Source of the DNA: JADMIH01 sp036399775
GTDB lineage: Bacteria > Chloroflexota > Chloroflexia > QHBQ01 > JADMIH01
DNA length: 64,000 bases
NCBI GenBank assembly: GCA_036399775.1
Contig: DASWMJ010000045.1
Coordinates: forward strand, 26,365 to 90,364
Reading direction: 5' to 3'
Part shown: one piece after another, positions 48,381 to 57,466 of the stretch
Layout of the letters: every line of letters starts with the position of its first letter
Position numbering within the stretch: the first letter of the stretch is position 1
Position numbers and translations under genes: made by a program
The notes under the pieces: generated by a model
Databases searched by the model: none
Seen by the model: the letters and a program-made list of their open reading frames with translations, nothing else
Told to the model about the DNA's origin: nothing

Positions 48381-48392
48381 TCTGGGATTCTG

Positions 48393-51300
48393 TTACCAGT
48401 TGCCGACAACGGAGTAGAGTTTGCCGTTGGTGGTCAGGTAGAAGGTGTTGCGGACGTAGTCGTAGGTCAGGTCGCTCACCGCCGCCACTGCTCCCATGAA
48501 GAACTGGTTGACTATGACGCCGTTGCCCGCGTTTATCTTGTAGATGTTGCCGTTGTTGCCTCCCACGTACAGGTGGTTCGTTGAAGGTAAGAACAACGGG
48601 GTGCCCGCGCCCGGTACCGTAGCAAACCCGGTGGCCCAGCCACTCTTGAACGGAAGCGTGCCGGTGGTAGCGGGCGTATCGGTGAAGGCGTACACCCGAT
48701 CTCCTGCCGTCGCGTAGATGTCAGTATTCGCGGGGTCAGCTGAGTTGGGCCACAGCCAGGGTGAACCCCTGAAGTCCCCCACGCCGCCGGGTGCCTGGAA
48801 GGAGGCCCTTACTGCGCCGTCGCTGGTGCGAAGGGCGTACAGGGTGAAGACGCCGGCGTTTACGGTGCCTACGTACAGGGTCTGCCCGTCCCGGCTGATG
48901 GTGGGGAAGCTGTTGACGACCGCCCCTATGTTGCTCTGGGACCAGCGTACCGAGCCGTTCGTAGTATTCAGCGCCCATACCCCTACAGGCCCATTGCTGG
49001 TCCCATCGCCCCGTCCGTTGACCGGGCCGGTGACATTGTTGGTGCCGAAGTAGAGGGTGTTGCTCGCCCAGTCAACGGCAGGTCCGGTGGGTATGGTGCC
49101 CAGCCCCCCGTTCGCGCTATTGTCGAAGGACCACACCTGAGCGCCTGTGAGGGCGTTGAGGGCCACCATGCGGTTGGTCAGGGTAGTATCGGTGAAGGTG
49201 CCCGCGAAGATGAGGCTGGTCGGGCCGCCCACCACCGCCACGTTAGGCTGGTAACCCACACCCGCTACCACAGTTGATGCTATCTGGCCCACGCCCGCCG
49301 GCCAGAACGACGTGCCGTCGGTGGCCCGCAGAGCGTTTACCCAGCCGTTCTGCGAGGTGAAGAAGCTGACGTTTGTCCCACCTATGTTTATGATGGGGCC
49401 TCTGTCCTGTACGGCCCCGCCGACGTTCTGGCTCCACAGGATACCGCCTGCGCCGTTAAGCCCCCTGACCATGTTGCTGTTGCCGCCTGTGGTGATGAAG
49501 GTGTTAGGCGTGGGGGTGGCGTTGTCCCAGAATACGCTGGGGGCAGCCAGGGAAGCGCCAGCGCCCTCGATGGTCGAGGCCCACTGGTAGATTGTGGAGA
49601 GGGTCCAGTCGGAGAACGAGCTTACGCCCGTGACGACAAAGGTGTTATTTGTTGTGTTTATCGTGCCCGCCTGCTGCATAGGGACTGTGCCGTCGAACTT
49701 GAAGATACTGAGGTTGGCCTCGGTAGCCGTCGGCGGTAGGTCCGTTGGGTCGAGGTAGGTAAAGAGCAGGTCAGCGGTTACGCCGGTAGCCGTGAGCGTC
49801 CAGTACCTCTGCAAAGACAGGGTGGGAGCAGGCACGCTCGGCATCGCACCCTGCACAGCCTTAGCCGTGAAGAGAGCAGGGAAAGTACTGGCTACCGTAG
49901 TGGTGACCACTACGGGAGAATAACCGTTAGCGGTGCCGACCTCGAAGGTCTTTGCGGCGGCAGCCGCGTAGTTCTTTCTGAAGTTGCCGTCCACGTAACC
50001 GCTGGTGCGCGTTACAGTGGCCGTAGCCGAACTGAGGATGATTGTGTTGGGGCCGGTGATAAGCCTGCCGGCGGTCAGGGTAAGCGCCGTGCCCGTGCTG
50101 GCGATGGTCAGGTCTCCACCCGCGAGGGTGACCCCGTTGGTGTTGCTGACGGTGACGGTCTGCACGGTTCTGGTAGAAGGCACTTCAAAGCCTGTGGTCC
50201 TGCCGACGCTTTCTTGAGCGTAAATCAGGATCACACCGCCACTACCTGCGTTGAAGGTGGGTGCGCTATCGAAAGAGCCGCCAGGGCTAGTAAGACCAGC
50301 GGCACCTATCTGGACGGTAGCGGAGGTTGTTCCACCGTTACCTATAGTCAATTTGTTGCTGTTGGTGACCGTGCCCGTGAAGAGGTTGACCCTCAGCGCA
50401 TTGATACCCGACGTTGCGGAGCCAATAATAACCCCGCTTGGATCGTCAATGCTGAGAGTTTGAAAACCGGCGGTCACCACACCGGTACCAGTGTAGGTCA
50501 GAGCGCCGGTCCCAAACATGTAGAGCTGGCTGCCCGATATCGAGCCTGTAAGGGTCCCGTTGTTGGTGAAGGTTGATGCGTAAGTGTAAAGAGTAAACCC
50601 GTTTAGGATCAATGCCGAGCCGGTACCGATAGTCATGTTGCCGAGGTTGAAGAGTGTGCCGGTCAAGGTCGCAGTCTTCGTACTTGTTGTGCTGTCTACA
50701 ACAATGCTGGGAGCACTGCCGACAATATTGAACGTGGAACCGGCTGCGGTGGCACCCGTGCCGATATTCAACGTTCCCCCCGTAATAACACCGGAGCTGC
50801 TATTAACGCGATAATCAACCTTCGTCGCGCCTGTGCTGGGTTGCACGATGTTGATCGTGCCGCCGCTCATGTTGAAGATGCTGGAACTTGAGAAGAGCTC
50901 AAACGTACCGAAGGCCGACACATTGTTGCCGACAAGACCCACATTCACTGTGCCGCCCGTCTGCGTATAGGTGACTGCGCTCTGGGGGTCGAATGCCCCT
51001 GACACGTTGATGGTGCCGCCTTCGATAGTAAAGACAGCCCCGGTACCCCCGCGCATCTGGTCGGCTACGCCGATGCCGATGTTGTAAGTGCCCGCCGTGA
51101 TCCTGAAGAGGCCGTTGTTACTGGTCGAGCTACTCGATGCGGTAGGTGACACCGTGTAGTTGGGGTTGTTCAGCCAGATACCGCCGGTCGCTGGGATAGT
51201 ATAAGTAGCCGTGGTAAAGGTCCTATTGGCCATCGTGAAGGTGCCGGAGATCTTGAAGGTGCCGTTAGTCAGCGTGAGATACCCGGCTACATCCGTGTTG

Positions 51301-53054
51301 ACACCGCGCACCGTGAAGTTGGAGGTGTTCAGTTCGAGGATGCTAGCGGAGGTTGTTCCCTTGTTGATGGTGATCGCCCTGATGTCAGTGGTGGTGCCTG
51401 TTCCGCCAAAGGTGCTGCTCACCACGCCCGTGAAGGTGATGCCTGCGCCTGCGGTGTCGGTGTTAGTGCTGAAATCGAGCGTGCCATTGTTGGTCAGGTT
51501 GGTGCCGACGGAGAGCACGTGTGATACCTGGGTTCCGGTGACGGCACTCTGGAAAGTGCCTCCTGTGTCAACGGTGACCGATGTGGTGACGGTTAGCGTG
51601 CGTGCTGTGGTTGCTTCGTATTGCAGGACGCCGCCCGTATTGACGGTTACGCTGTATGCGACGGCAGCCGTGTCAATCGTGACTACCGCGCCGGTTGGAA
51701 TTACGACATTGTCGTTGGCGGTTGGCACTACCCCGCCGGACCAGGTGGCTGGGGCGCTCCAGTTGCCGGTGAGGGCGTTCGCAGTAATGGTACCCGGTGC
51801 CGCCGTTGCCTGGCTGCCGGAAAGGACACCACTTAAAGCGCCTTCCGATACAGCCTGAACCCGCCAGAAGTACGTGGTGCTTGGGCTAAGGCCTGTAATG
51901 TTGGCTGAGGTCGCATTGGCTGCCGTCTGGGTGACTAACGCATAGTTCGTGCCGTCAGTGGAAACGTAGATCAGGTATCCGATTTCGCTAGTCGCATTGT
52001 CCGTCCAGTTCAGAGTCATAGAACTGGCCGTGATGCTAGAAAAGGTCAAATTGGTCGGCGCGGCCGGCGCTGCCGGTGGCGTGAAGGTAATCATCGAATT
52101 GGTCGCTGGAACGGTTGCCAAAGCATTCGACACCGTGTTGCTGAAGGTCGCACTGTTGGCAGTTTGCTGCGTCAGTAGTTCGGCTGCCGTCGGCGTAGCA
52201 GAAATTGTCGCTGCGTTGATACCCAGTGTATACGACCAACTTGCCGCCCCGGAGGTCATCGTTCCATAGACGAATTCGATGTGCCCATCCGCCTCGTAAA
52301 GCTTGACCTGATAGTTGAGGCTGGCGGTCGAGGTGGTACTGAAGTCTTGAAAGTTGATCCACTCAACAGTCAAAACCCGGCTTCCGGCTGTACCGGTCAC
52401 CCGATACTTGATACTGGCATTCAAATCCGCCAGCGTTCCGGCGTTTGCCGCCGTTTGCTGATCATCGTAAAACGGTGCCAGCGCGTTACACGTGCAACCC
52501 GAGCTAGTGCTGAATGCGGGATTTGAATAACCATACGCGCCTGTGCCACTGCCAACTGCCGCTGTCGTGGTATTGAACGTCACGTATCCGTTTGTTGAGA
52601 CGCGAAACTGTGTAACGGCTTGGCCGTTGTAGATGAAGGTGAACCCAATTGGCTGACTATTGCTTAGGTTATCGTCAGTGTTCGCACTATTTCCCCAACT
52701 CGTAACGCTCGTGCCGGTACCGCTTATCGAGCTATAAGTGATGCCGGTCGTCCTTGAAGGCACGTAGTTGTTCATGGCTAGAGGACTTGCCCCACCACCC
52801 ACGACGGAGGTCCCAACCGTAGGATCGCCAGGCATATCCGGCTTGGTGCCGCCCACAGGCAGATCGTACTTGGAGAAGCGTTTCGCCTCGGTGACCGTCT
52901 GCTGAGCAGGCTGGGCAACGACCTTATCTGAAGGTGCCGCCGCTTGAGCATGCTGCCCCGCAAACATGCCTGAGCTTACCACAAGCAGCATGATTGCAAG
53001 TATCAATGCGCCCACCCGGCCTCCGGGGTTCGTTGCCTGTCGTCTGATGTCCAT
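48393..53054 (-). CDS. Large secreted protein: FN3, Thr/Gly-rich beta-helix, PQQ-like propeller
   Basis: 1553 aa with AAGGAG upstream. Signal peptide about 1-40. A jelly-roll/CUB-like N-terminal part (about 100-325, with two Cys in SGCTCNALAPF), a fibronectin type III domain (about 328-415, PTNLTFSSITASSMTLNWTD), then a G8-like GNWSAPATWSGGVVPTAND segment (about 425-445) and a long beta-helix of Thr/Gly/Asn repeats (450-1080). The C-terminal third (about 1150-1553) is a PQQ-type propeller (YALRTSDGAVRASF; GGNNGNIYKINAGNG). No sorting motif is visible. Likely a surface adhesin or matrix protein. A strong promoter lies about 260 bp upstream. Confidence 0.8.
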   Translation of the reverse strand: MDIRRQATNPGGRVGALILAIMLLVVSSGMFAGQHAQAAAPSDKVVAQPAQQTVTEAKRFSKYDLPVGGTKPDMPGDPTVGTSVVGGGASPLAMNNYVPSRTTGITYSSISGTGTSVTSWGNSANTDDNLSNSQPIGFTFIYNGQAVTQFRVSTNGYVTFNTTTAAVGSGTGAYGYSNPAFSTSSGCTCNALAPFYDDQQTAANAGTLADLNASIKYRVTGTAGSRVLTVEWINFQDFSTTSTASLNYQVKLYEADGHIEFVYGTMTSGAASWSYTLGINAATISATPTAAELLTQQTANSATFSNTVSNALATVPATNSMITFTPPAAPAAPTNLTFSSITASSMTLNWTDNATSEIGYLIYVSTDGTNYALVTQTAANATSANITGLSPSTTYFWRVQAVSEGALSGVLSGSQATAAPGTITANALTGNWSAPATWSGGVVPTANDNVVIPTGAVVTIDTAAVAYSVTVNTGGVLQYEATTARTLTVTTSVTVDTGGTFQSAVTGTQVSHVLSVGTNLTNNGTLDFSTNTDTAGAGITFTGVVSSTFGGTGTTTDIRAITINKGTTSASILELNTSNFTVRGVNTDVAGYLTLTNGTFKISGTFTMANRTFTTATYTIPATGGIWLNNPNYTVSPTASSSSTSNNGLFRITAGTYNIGIGVADQMRGGTGAVFTIEGGTINVSGAFDPQSAVTYTQTGGTVNVGLVGNNVSAFGTFELFSSSSIFNMSGGTINIVQPSTGATKVDYRVNSSSGVITGGTLNIGTGATAAGSTFNIVGSAPSIVVDSTTSTKTATLTGTLFNLGNMTIGTGSALILNGFTLYTYASTFTNNGTLTGSISGSQLYMFGTGALTYTGTGVVTAGFQTLSIDDPSGVIIGSATSGINALRVNLFTGTVTNSNKLTIGNGGTTSATVQIGAAGLTSPGGSFDSAPTFNAGSGGVILIYAQESVGRTTGFEVPSTRTVQTVTVSNTNGVTLAGGDLTIASTGTALTLTAGRLITGPNTIILSSATATVTRTSGYVDGNFRKNYAAAAAKTFEVGTANGYSPVVVTTTVASTFPALFTAKAVQGAMPSVPAPTLSLQRYWTLTATGVTADLLFTYLDPTDLPPTATEANLSIFKFDGTVPMQQAGTINTTNNTFVVTGVSSFSDWTLSTIYQWASTIEGAGASLAAPSVFWDNATPTPNTFITTGGNSNMVRGLNGAGGILWSQNVGGAVQDRGPIINIGGTNVSFFTSQNGWVNALRATDGTSFWPAGVGQIASTVVAGVGYQPNVAVVGGPTSLIFAGTFTDTTLTNRMVALNALTGAQVWSFDNSANGGLGTIPTGPAVDWASNTLYFGTNNVTGPVNGRGDGTSNGPVGVWALNTTNGSVRWSQSNIGAVVNSFPTISRDGQTLYVGTVNAGVFTLYALRTSDGAVRASFQAPGGVGDFRGSPWLWPNSADPANTDIYATAGDRVYAFTDTPATTGTLPFKSGWATGFATVPGAGTPLFLPSTNHLYVGGNNGNIYKINAGNGVIVNQFFMGAVAAVSDLTYDYVRNTFYLTTNGKLYSVVGNW

Positions 53055-53313
53055 TCTCGGATCTCCTTCTCGCGCTAACCTGGTGTAACAATGCCCTGGC
53101 CGTCTAAAGTGACGTCATAAGACATGGAGCAATATGGATACGGCTATAACATACGTAGACACAACAAAACGCCGAGGAACTATTACCCGCCGGTCATAGT
53201 ACGGTCCAGGTCATAGTATGCTCAGTTAGGCGCACCGCTAATCGGAGCAGTACAGTAACATGCAACTCCGGTAAAGTAAAGTAAAAAACGACGTAGTAGA
53301 AGCCGCTGCTACC

Positions 53314-53342
53314 ATTGTACCACCATTAAACCTGCCAGTCAA
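53314..53342 (-). promoter_or_regulatory. Sigma-70-type promoter of the 1553-aa gene
   Basis: On the minus strand TTGACT (53342-53337), 17-bp spacer, TACAAT (53319-53314), with TGG just before the -10. The predicted leader is about 250 nt, unusually long for this window. Confidence 0.7.
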
Positions 53343-53500
53343 TATCATCCGGGCTGATTTGGCAGGGTGATTGCATCCAATATTGGCAGAGTTGCCTCAG
53401 CCACTACCGCAGGCTGACTGTTCGATATGAGAGAAGATTTGATATTCACAAGGCTTTCTTGCATCCTGGCTGCTCTCTACTGTGGGTCATAGGCAGCAAC
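53343..53500. other. Gene-free stretch
   Basis: No gene, repeat or RNA recognised between the promoter of the 1553-aa gene and the terminator at 53501-53526. Confidence 0.4.
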
Positions 53501-53526
53501 AAGGGGTCTGGTAGTGCAGACCCCTT
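53501..53526 (-). terminator. Hairpin after the 158-aa secreted protein gene
   Basis: AAGGGGTCTG (53501-53510) pairs with CAGACCCCTT (53517-53526), 6-nt loop. It lies 44 bp beyond the stop codon of the minus-strand gene. Confidence 0.65.
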
Positions 53527-53569
53527 AGCTTTACGAACGCCTCACCAGCCACGGTTCAATGTACAACAC

Positions 53570-54046
53570 CTACTGGCAGCTAGCTTCGATGTTGAAGAAC
53601 CCTACTGAACAGAAATTGGAGTTACACGTTAGGTGCTCAACGACTCGAAGCATGAAGTTGTTATCCGGTCCCGGGCCAACAACTAGATTGGTTTGCACGA
53701 TTGTAATTTCCTCCGCGCCGGTAAAGTTGCTCGTTTCCCCATCCTGGCGTATTAGCCGGTACACGTCGCCACTGGTCAATCCTACCCCGCTAACGCCCTG
53801 GAGGTTGCTCTGCGCTGTCCCATGCACACCACCCGAATCATCAACCGTAACGTGAAACACAATGTGTGCGTCACCGCTAAAGGCAATTTCTTCCCCCGTA
53901 CAAGGATGGATTACGACCTCGTCTATGGGAACGGTGACATTATCGTGGATCGTCGTAGCTTGTGCCGAGCCTGGCACAGCCGGGGCCGAAGCAACCAGTA
54001 AAGCGAGCAGGCTTACCCCTAGTATCCTAATCATTATCCGATGCAT
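53570..54046 (-). CDS. Small secreted hypothetical protein
   Basis: 158 aa. Signal peptide about 1-28 (IRILGVSLLALLVAS, cleavage near SAQA). The mature part is a beta-rich domain with four cysteines (HPCTGE, EHLTCNSNFCSVGF, EASCQ at the end), likely two disulfides. GEEIAFSGDAHIVFHVTVDD recalls a small family of exported beta-barrel proteins; function unknown. Expressed toward the 1553-aa gene. Confidence 0.7.
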   Translation of the reverse strand: MHRIMIRILGVSLLALLVASAPAVPGSAQATTIHDNVTVPIDEVVIHPCTGEEIAFSGDAHIVFHVTVDDSGGVHGTAQSNLQGVSGVGLTSGDVYRLIRQDGETSNFTGAEEITIVQTNLVVGPGPDNNFMLRVVEHLTCNSNFCSVGFFNIEASCQ

Positions 54047-54201
54047 TGTCGCCTCCTTTTGATGTTTGTTATCAATTGTCTAATAGGCTACGGTAATTAC
54101 GTAGCCCAGTCCACACTTATGTGCTTAATACGTGAGGCGTTACAGAGGTTTTGAACGAATCTCTTAGATGTGTTTGCCCTGACCTGAACTGAACCCATCC
54201 A

Positions 54202-54224
54202 TATACTTTTTCGTTCTATATACT
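54202..54224 (+). promoter_or_regulatory. Two TATACT boxes upstream of the 465-aa gene
   Basis: TATACT at 54202-54207 and 54219-54224, 17 bp apart. No clear -35. The second lies 60 bp before the start codon. Confidence 0.3.
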
Positions 54225-54283
54225 AGAGGACGGAGACGGACAGACGCTAACAAGGGATAGTCCAATCTTGGAGGGCAAGACAT

Positions 54284-55681
54284 ATGCAAGCAAGCACATC
54301 TAAATCCACGCTCAGGCGTTACGCATCCAGGCGTGCGGCTGTATGGTCATACGCGCTGGCCGCCGCGCTGGTCCTGCCTGGGCTGGCGATGGTAGGCGCG
54401 AGAGCCGACGCCGCGCAGAATACCGCCTTCAGAAGCGTGTGGGAACGCGCCGACTACCCGGTGGCGGCGGAGAAGGTCAAGCGCTCATGGCTGTGGGGGC
54501 CGCAGGCTGTGATCACGACCACCGAGCCGTTAGCCGAGAGTCCGGGCGGCAAGCGCGAGGTGCAATACTACGACAAGTCGCGCATGGAGATAAACGACCC
54601 CGCCGCCGACCCCAATTCTCAGTGGTACGTGACCAACGGCCTGCTGGTGGTCGAGATGGTCAGCGGGCGCGTGCAGGTGGGCGCTAACAAGTTCGAGCAG
54701 CGCGACCCTCCCTATCTGATAGTCGCGGGCGAGCACGGCCCCAGGATGAGTCCCGTAGCCCTCACGCCTACTTACGAATCCCTCCGCAGGGTGGCAACGC
54801 TCGCGCCCGGCCAGAACCAGGCGCAGGCACGCATGGACCAGGAAGTAACGGCTACCTTCTCAGCCGACGGCACGGTGGGCACGCAGACGCCCAGGATGAC
54901 GCCCGGCATCACCCTGCCGCGTATCGCTTACTTCGAGCCTGCGACCGGGCACAACATCCCCGATGTCTTCTGGGACTTTATGAACCAGCAGGGCACCATC
55001 TACGAGAACGGCAAGTTCGTGGAGGGGCAGGTCTTCAACTGGGTCTACGCGATGGGGTACCCCATTACCGAGCCTTACTGGATAGATACCTATATTGGCG
55101 ACCAGCAGGTCACGGTGATGATGCAGGCCTTCCAGCGCAGGCTCCTCACCTACAATCCCAACAACGAGCAGCAGTGGCGAGTGGAGATGGGCAACGTGGG
55201 CGCGCATTACTACCAGTGGCGCTATGGCAAGCCCGCTCCCAGCCCCAGCACCGGGAGCGCCCTTACGACGAGATTCATAGTAGAGAACGGCCAGTTATCT
55301 GGCATAATGGATCCATTCTACGCCGCCACGACCACCGAGGAAGAATGGAGCCGGATATGGCAGCAGCATACCGCCAACTCGGAGCGGCCCCTGGTCGTCC
55401 CGGCAGTTGACTTCAATAAAGAGTTCGTGGTGAGCGCGTACTGGGGGAGTCAGGCCAGCACCTGCTATAAGCTCGAAATCGAATCTGTCAAAGTAACGGA
55501 GCAGACCATCGCCGTGCAGGTGAACCAATACATGTACGGCGGCGTGTGCGCTACCGTGCTGGTGCAGCCTCACGAAATAGTAGCCGTGTCGCGCGGCAAC
55601 CTGGGCGCGGGCAGGTACAAGGTGGCCTTCGTGGACAACAATAATCAGACGCTAGCGACGAGCGAGATAACGCTGAGATAG
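54284..55681 (+). CDS. Secreted protein with a diverged YW-type module
   Basis: 465 aa with GGAGG 10 nt upstream. Signal peptide to about residue 43 (RADA). Residues about 50-210 include DYPVAAEKVKRSWLWG and EVQYYDKSRMEIND, a variant of the VQYFERA.FE.HPE module; about 221-310 repeat it (DVFWDFMNQQGTIYENG, AMGYPITEPYW, QAFQRRLLTYNPNN). The C-terminal ~110 residues form a protease-inhibitor-like domain (KEFVVSAYWGSQASTCYKLE). Extracellular; function unknown. Confidence 0.75.
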   Translation: MQASTSKSTLRRYASRRAAVWSYALAAALVLPGLAMVGARADAAQNTAFRSVWERADYPVAAEKVKRSWLWGPQAVITTTEPLAESPGGKREVQYYDKSRMEINDPAADPNSQWYVTNGLLVVEMVSGRVQVGANKFEQRDPPYLIVAGEHGPRMSPVALTPTYESLRRVATLAPGQNQAQARMDQEVTATFSADGTVGTQTPRMTPGITLPRIAYFEPATGHNIPDVFWDFMNQQGTIYENGKFVEGQVFNWVYAMGYPITEPYWIDTYIGDQQVTVMMQAFQRRLLTYNPNNEQQWRVEMGNVGAHYYQWRYGKPAPSPSTGSALTTRFIVENGQLSGIMDPFYAATTTEEEWSRIWQQHTANSERPLVVPAVDFNKEFVVSAYWGSQASTCYKLEIESVKVTEQTIAVQVNQYMYGGVCATVLVQPHEIVAVSRGNLGAGRYKVAFVDNNNQTLATSEITLR

Positions 55682-55697
55682 GAGTATTGGTCTATGC

Positions 55698-55921
55698 AAA
55701 CATGAGACATCCCGAATTTAAGATTTACGCTTAGTCAAGCGTAATGTCCTTAGTTCAACCAAAAGAAAAAAGCAGAAACTGGGCGGCGCAGCCGCCCAGT
55801 TTCTGCTTTTTTCTTTTGGTTGAAAGTCTCCCCTTTGTGCGGGAAGGGGTTGGGGAGGGGAGTACGCGTTCTTGTGTGCATGAGGCAGGCACGAACATAA
55901 AATTCGGGATGTCTCATGTTT
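55698..55921. mobile_element. 224-bp element with 22-bp perfect terminal inverted repeats
   Basis: Ends AAACATGAGACATCCCGAATTT (22 nt, 55698-55719) and its exact reverse complement (55900-55921). Inside: a small hairpin TTACGCTT/AAGCGTAA (55725-55744), the giant GCA-loop hairpin (55754-55824), and a 46-bp segment (55868-55913) identical to 3150-3195. No coding capacity. The right end overlaps the stop codon of the minus-strand gene at 55920, so insertion occurred exactly at its 3' end or created its present stop. Confidence 0.8.
55754..55824. terminator. Giant perfect hairpin, GCA-triloop family, copy 3
   Basis: 34-nt perfect arms (55754-55787 and 55791-55824), loop GCA, inner GGGCGGC/GCCGCCC, ends TTCAA/TTGAA. 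Same arm length as copy 1 but different mid-arm sequence. It lies between two convergent genes and inside the 224-bp element. Confidence 0.8.
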
Positions 55922-56474
55922 AGTGCTTGCCCCGCTTCAGTATCCAATAGAGATACCATGCGGCGGCCAACAAAGCCCAGGTGGCCAGGGCCTGCACGTT
56001 GCGTGTTGGTCTTATCCGCACTTTGCCGCCACTCACCTCGATTATCGCTACCTGCCTGGCGGCTCGCTTTTCGCCCCTGGGCGTGGCCGCGATGGCAACC
56101 TGGGAGATAGGAATGAGCACTTTGTCTCCTTCCTGGTACAGTTCGCCAAAGACCGAAGCCACATTAGCGGGCTGAGGCGCGGCCTGGTTTGCGCTACTGT
56201 GTGCTATTACGGCTAACTTTACGCCCCGGCGCACTCGTACTCGCCCGAAAACAATCCGGCGTACTCCACTCCCATCAATCACGTAGAGTGCCGAAGGATC
56301 CAGCACGCGTAATCGCAGCCCAGCCATGCGCGATGTCCGGGCATTACGCACGCTTACTTCCGGCACTAGTGCTATAACGCCGCTACCAGCCCTGACATAT
56401 ATGGGACTACCCCGCTCTCTAACAACCCGGGTCACGAACCTACCTCCGTCTGAACTCAAGGTAGCATACAACAA
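55920..56474 (-). CDS. Hypothetical protein with a C-terminal membrane anchor
   Basis: 184 aa from a TTG at 56474; the start is uncertain because there is no ribosome-binding site and the frame continues upstream for about 16 codons (PHKPNRFELLY). Two similar beta segments are seen (VIALVPEVSVRNARTSRMAG; VLIPISQVAIAATPRGEKRA) and a C-terminal membrane helix (about 160-180) ending KRGKH. Possibly a small spore- or envelope-associated protein; not recognised. Confidence 0.6.
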   Translation of the reverse strand: MLYATLSSDGGRFVTRVVRERGSPIYVRAGSGVIALVPEVSVRNARTSRMAGLRLRVLDPSALYVIDGSGVRRIVFGRVRVRRGVKLAVIAHSSANQAAPQPANVASVFGELYQEGDKVLIPISQVAIAATPRGEKRAARQVAIIEVSGGKVRIRPTRNVQALATWALLAAAWYLYWILKRGKH

Positions 56475-56566
56475 TTCAAAACGATTAGGTTTGTGGGGAG
56501 GCGTTCCCAGGCTACTCCGGCTTTCTCAGGTTTGGCCTAATGACTACGCGGCCATAGCGCCTGGCC

Positions 56567-57373
56567 TCATGCCTGTTTGGTGGCCTTAATGGAGAACATC
56601 AGTGGTAGCTCGCCTTTCTGTCCGGTCAACCTCCACCAGCCATCTTCTCCCCTTTCCATTAAGGGAAGGGCCTTCCATGCATGGAAAGGGTATTCATTCA
56701 AAGATTCGATCTGCAAGCCTGCCCCTATGAGCGAGTTGATATATTCGCTCAGGCTGTGGTTCCAGCCGTACTCCACGCCCCGGTATTCGTGGTCGAGATC
56801 GGCATACGAGCCTTTGACATCGAGCTTGATAGGCTCAGGCTTAGGGAAATAGGAATACCTCAATTTTAGCTCGCTCTCATTATCCTCGTCGAATGCCCAC
56901 ACGATAGGGTGGATATCTACCACGAAGAAAGTGCCGCCCGGCTTGAGGAAGTGAGCGACTACCTTTGCCCACGCCCCTATATCCGGCAGCCACCCTAGCA
57001 CGCCATAGGAAGTGAATACAATATCGAACCGGCCCGACAGGTTCTGGGGCAGGTCGTAGACATTGGAATGCACGAAAGTGGCCGGGATGCCTATCTCCTC
57101 GCTGAGCGACCGTGCGAGCGCGATAGCTTTGTCCGAGAAGTCTACGCCCGTAACTATAGCTCCCAGGCTGGCCCAGGATAGGGTGTCCATCCCGAAGTGG
57201 CATTGCAGGTGGAGGAGCGACTTGCCCCTCACGTCGCCAAGCTCCCCTTTCTCGATTGAGGTGAGCCGGAACTTTCCTGCCTTGAAGCCCTCTACGTCAT
57301 AGAATGCAGACTTCGCATGGATGTCCGTCCAGTCGTTCCAGAGCTTCTGATTGGAGCGGAGATATTCGTCCAT
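56567..57373 (-). CDS. Class I SAM-dependent methyltransferase
   Basis: 268 aa from the ATG at 57373, with GAGGAGG 7 nt upstream; an upstream in-frame start at 57403 lacks one. Motif I LLHLQCHFGMDTLSWA (about 54-69), acidic loop VTGVDFSDKAI, motif post I, and a class-typical FDIVFTSYGVLGWLPD. Likely a small-molecule methyltransferase; substrate unknown. Confidence 0.85.
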   Translation of the reverse strand: MDEYLRSNQKLWNDWTDIHAKSAFYDVEGFKAGKFRLTSIEKGELGDVRGKSLLHLQCHFGMDTLSWASLGAIVTGVDFSDKAIALARSLSEEIGIPATFVHSNVYDLPQNLSGRFDIVFTSYGVLGWLPDIGAWAKVVAHFLKPGGTFFVVDIHPIVWAFDEDNESELKLRYSYFPKPEPIKLDVKGSYADLDHEYRGVEYGWNHSLSEYINSLIGAGLQIESLNEYPFHAWKALPLMERGEDGWWRLTGQKGELPLMFSIKATKQA

Positions 57374-57466
57374 AAAGTTCCTCCTCACAACAAAGGCGGC
57401 CACACAGGACCGCCTGTACTTCTATATTACCTCTCGCCTTTGGAACAGCCCCACCGGTGCAAGCCA

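Noticed and set aside
50000..52300. Plus-strand frames opposite the 1553-aa gene
   Set aside because: Mirror of Thr/Val/Gly-rich codons of the beta-helix; no start signals.
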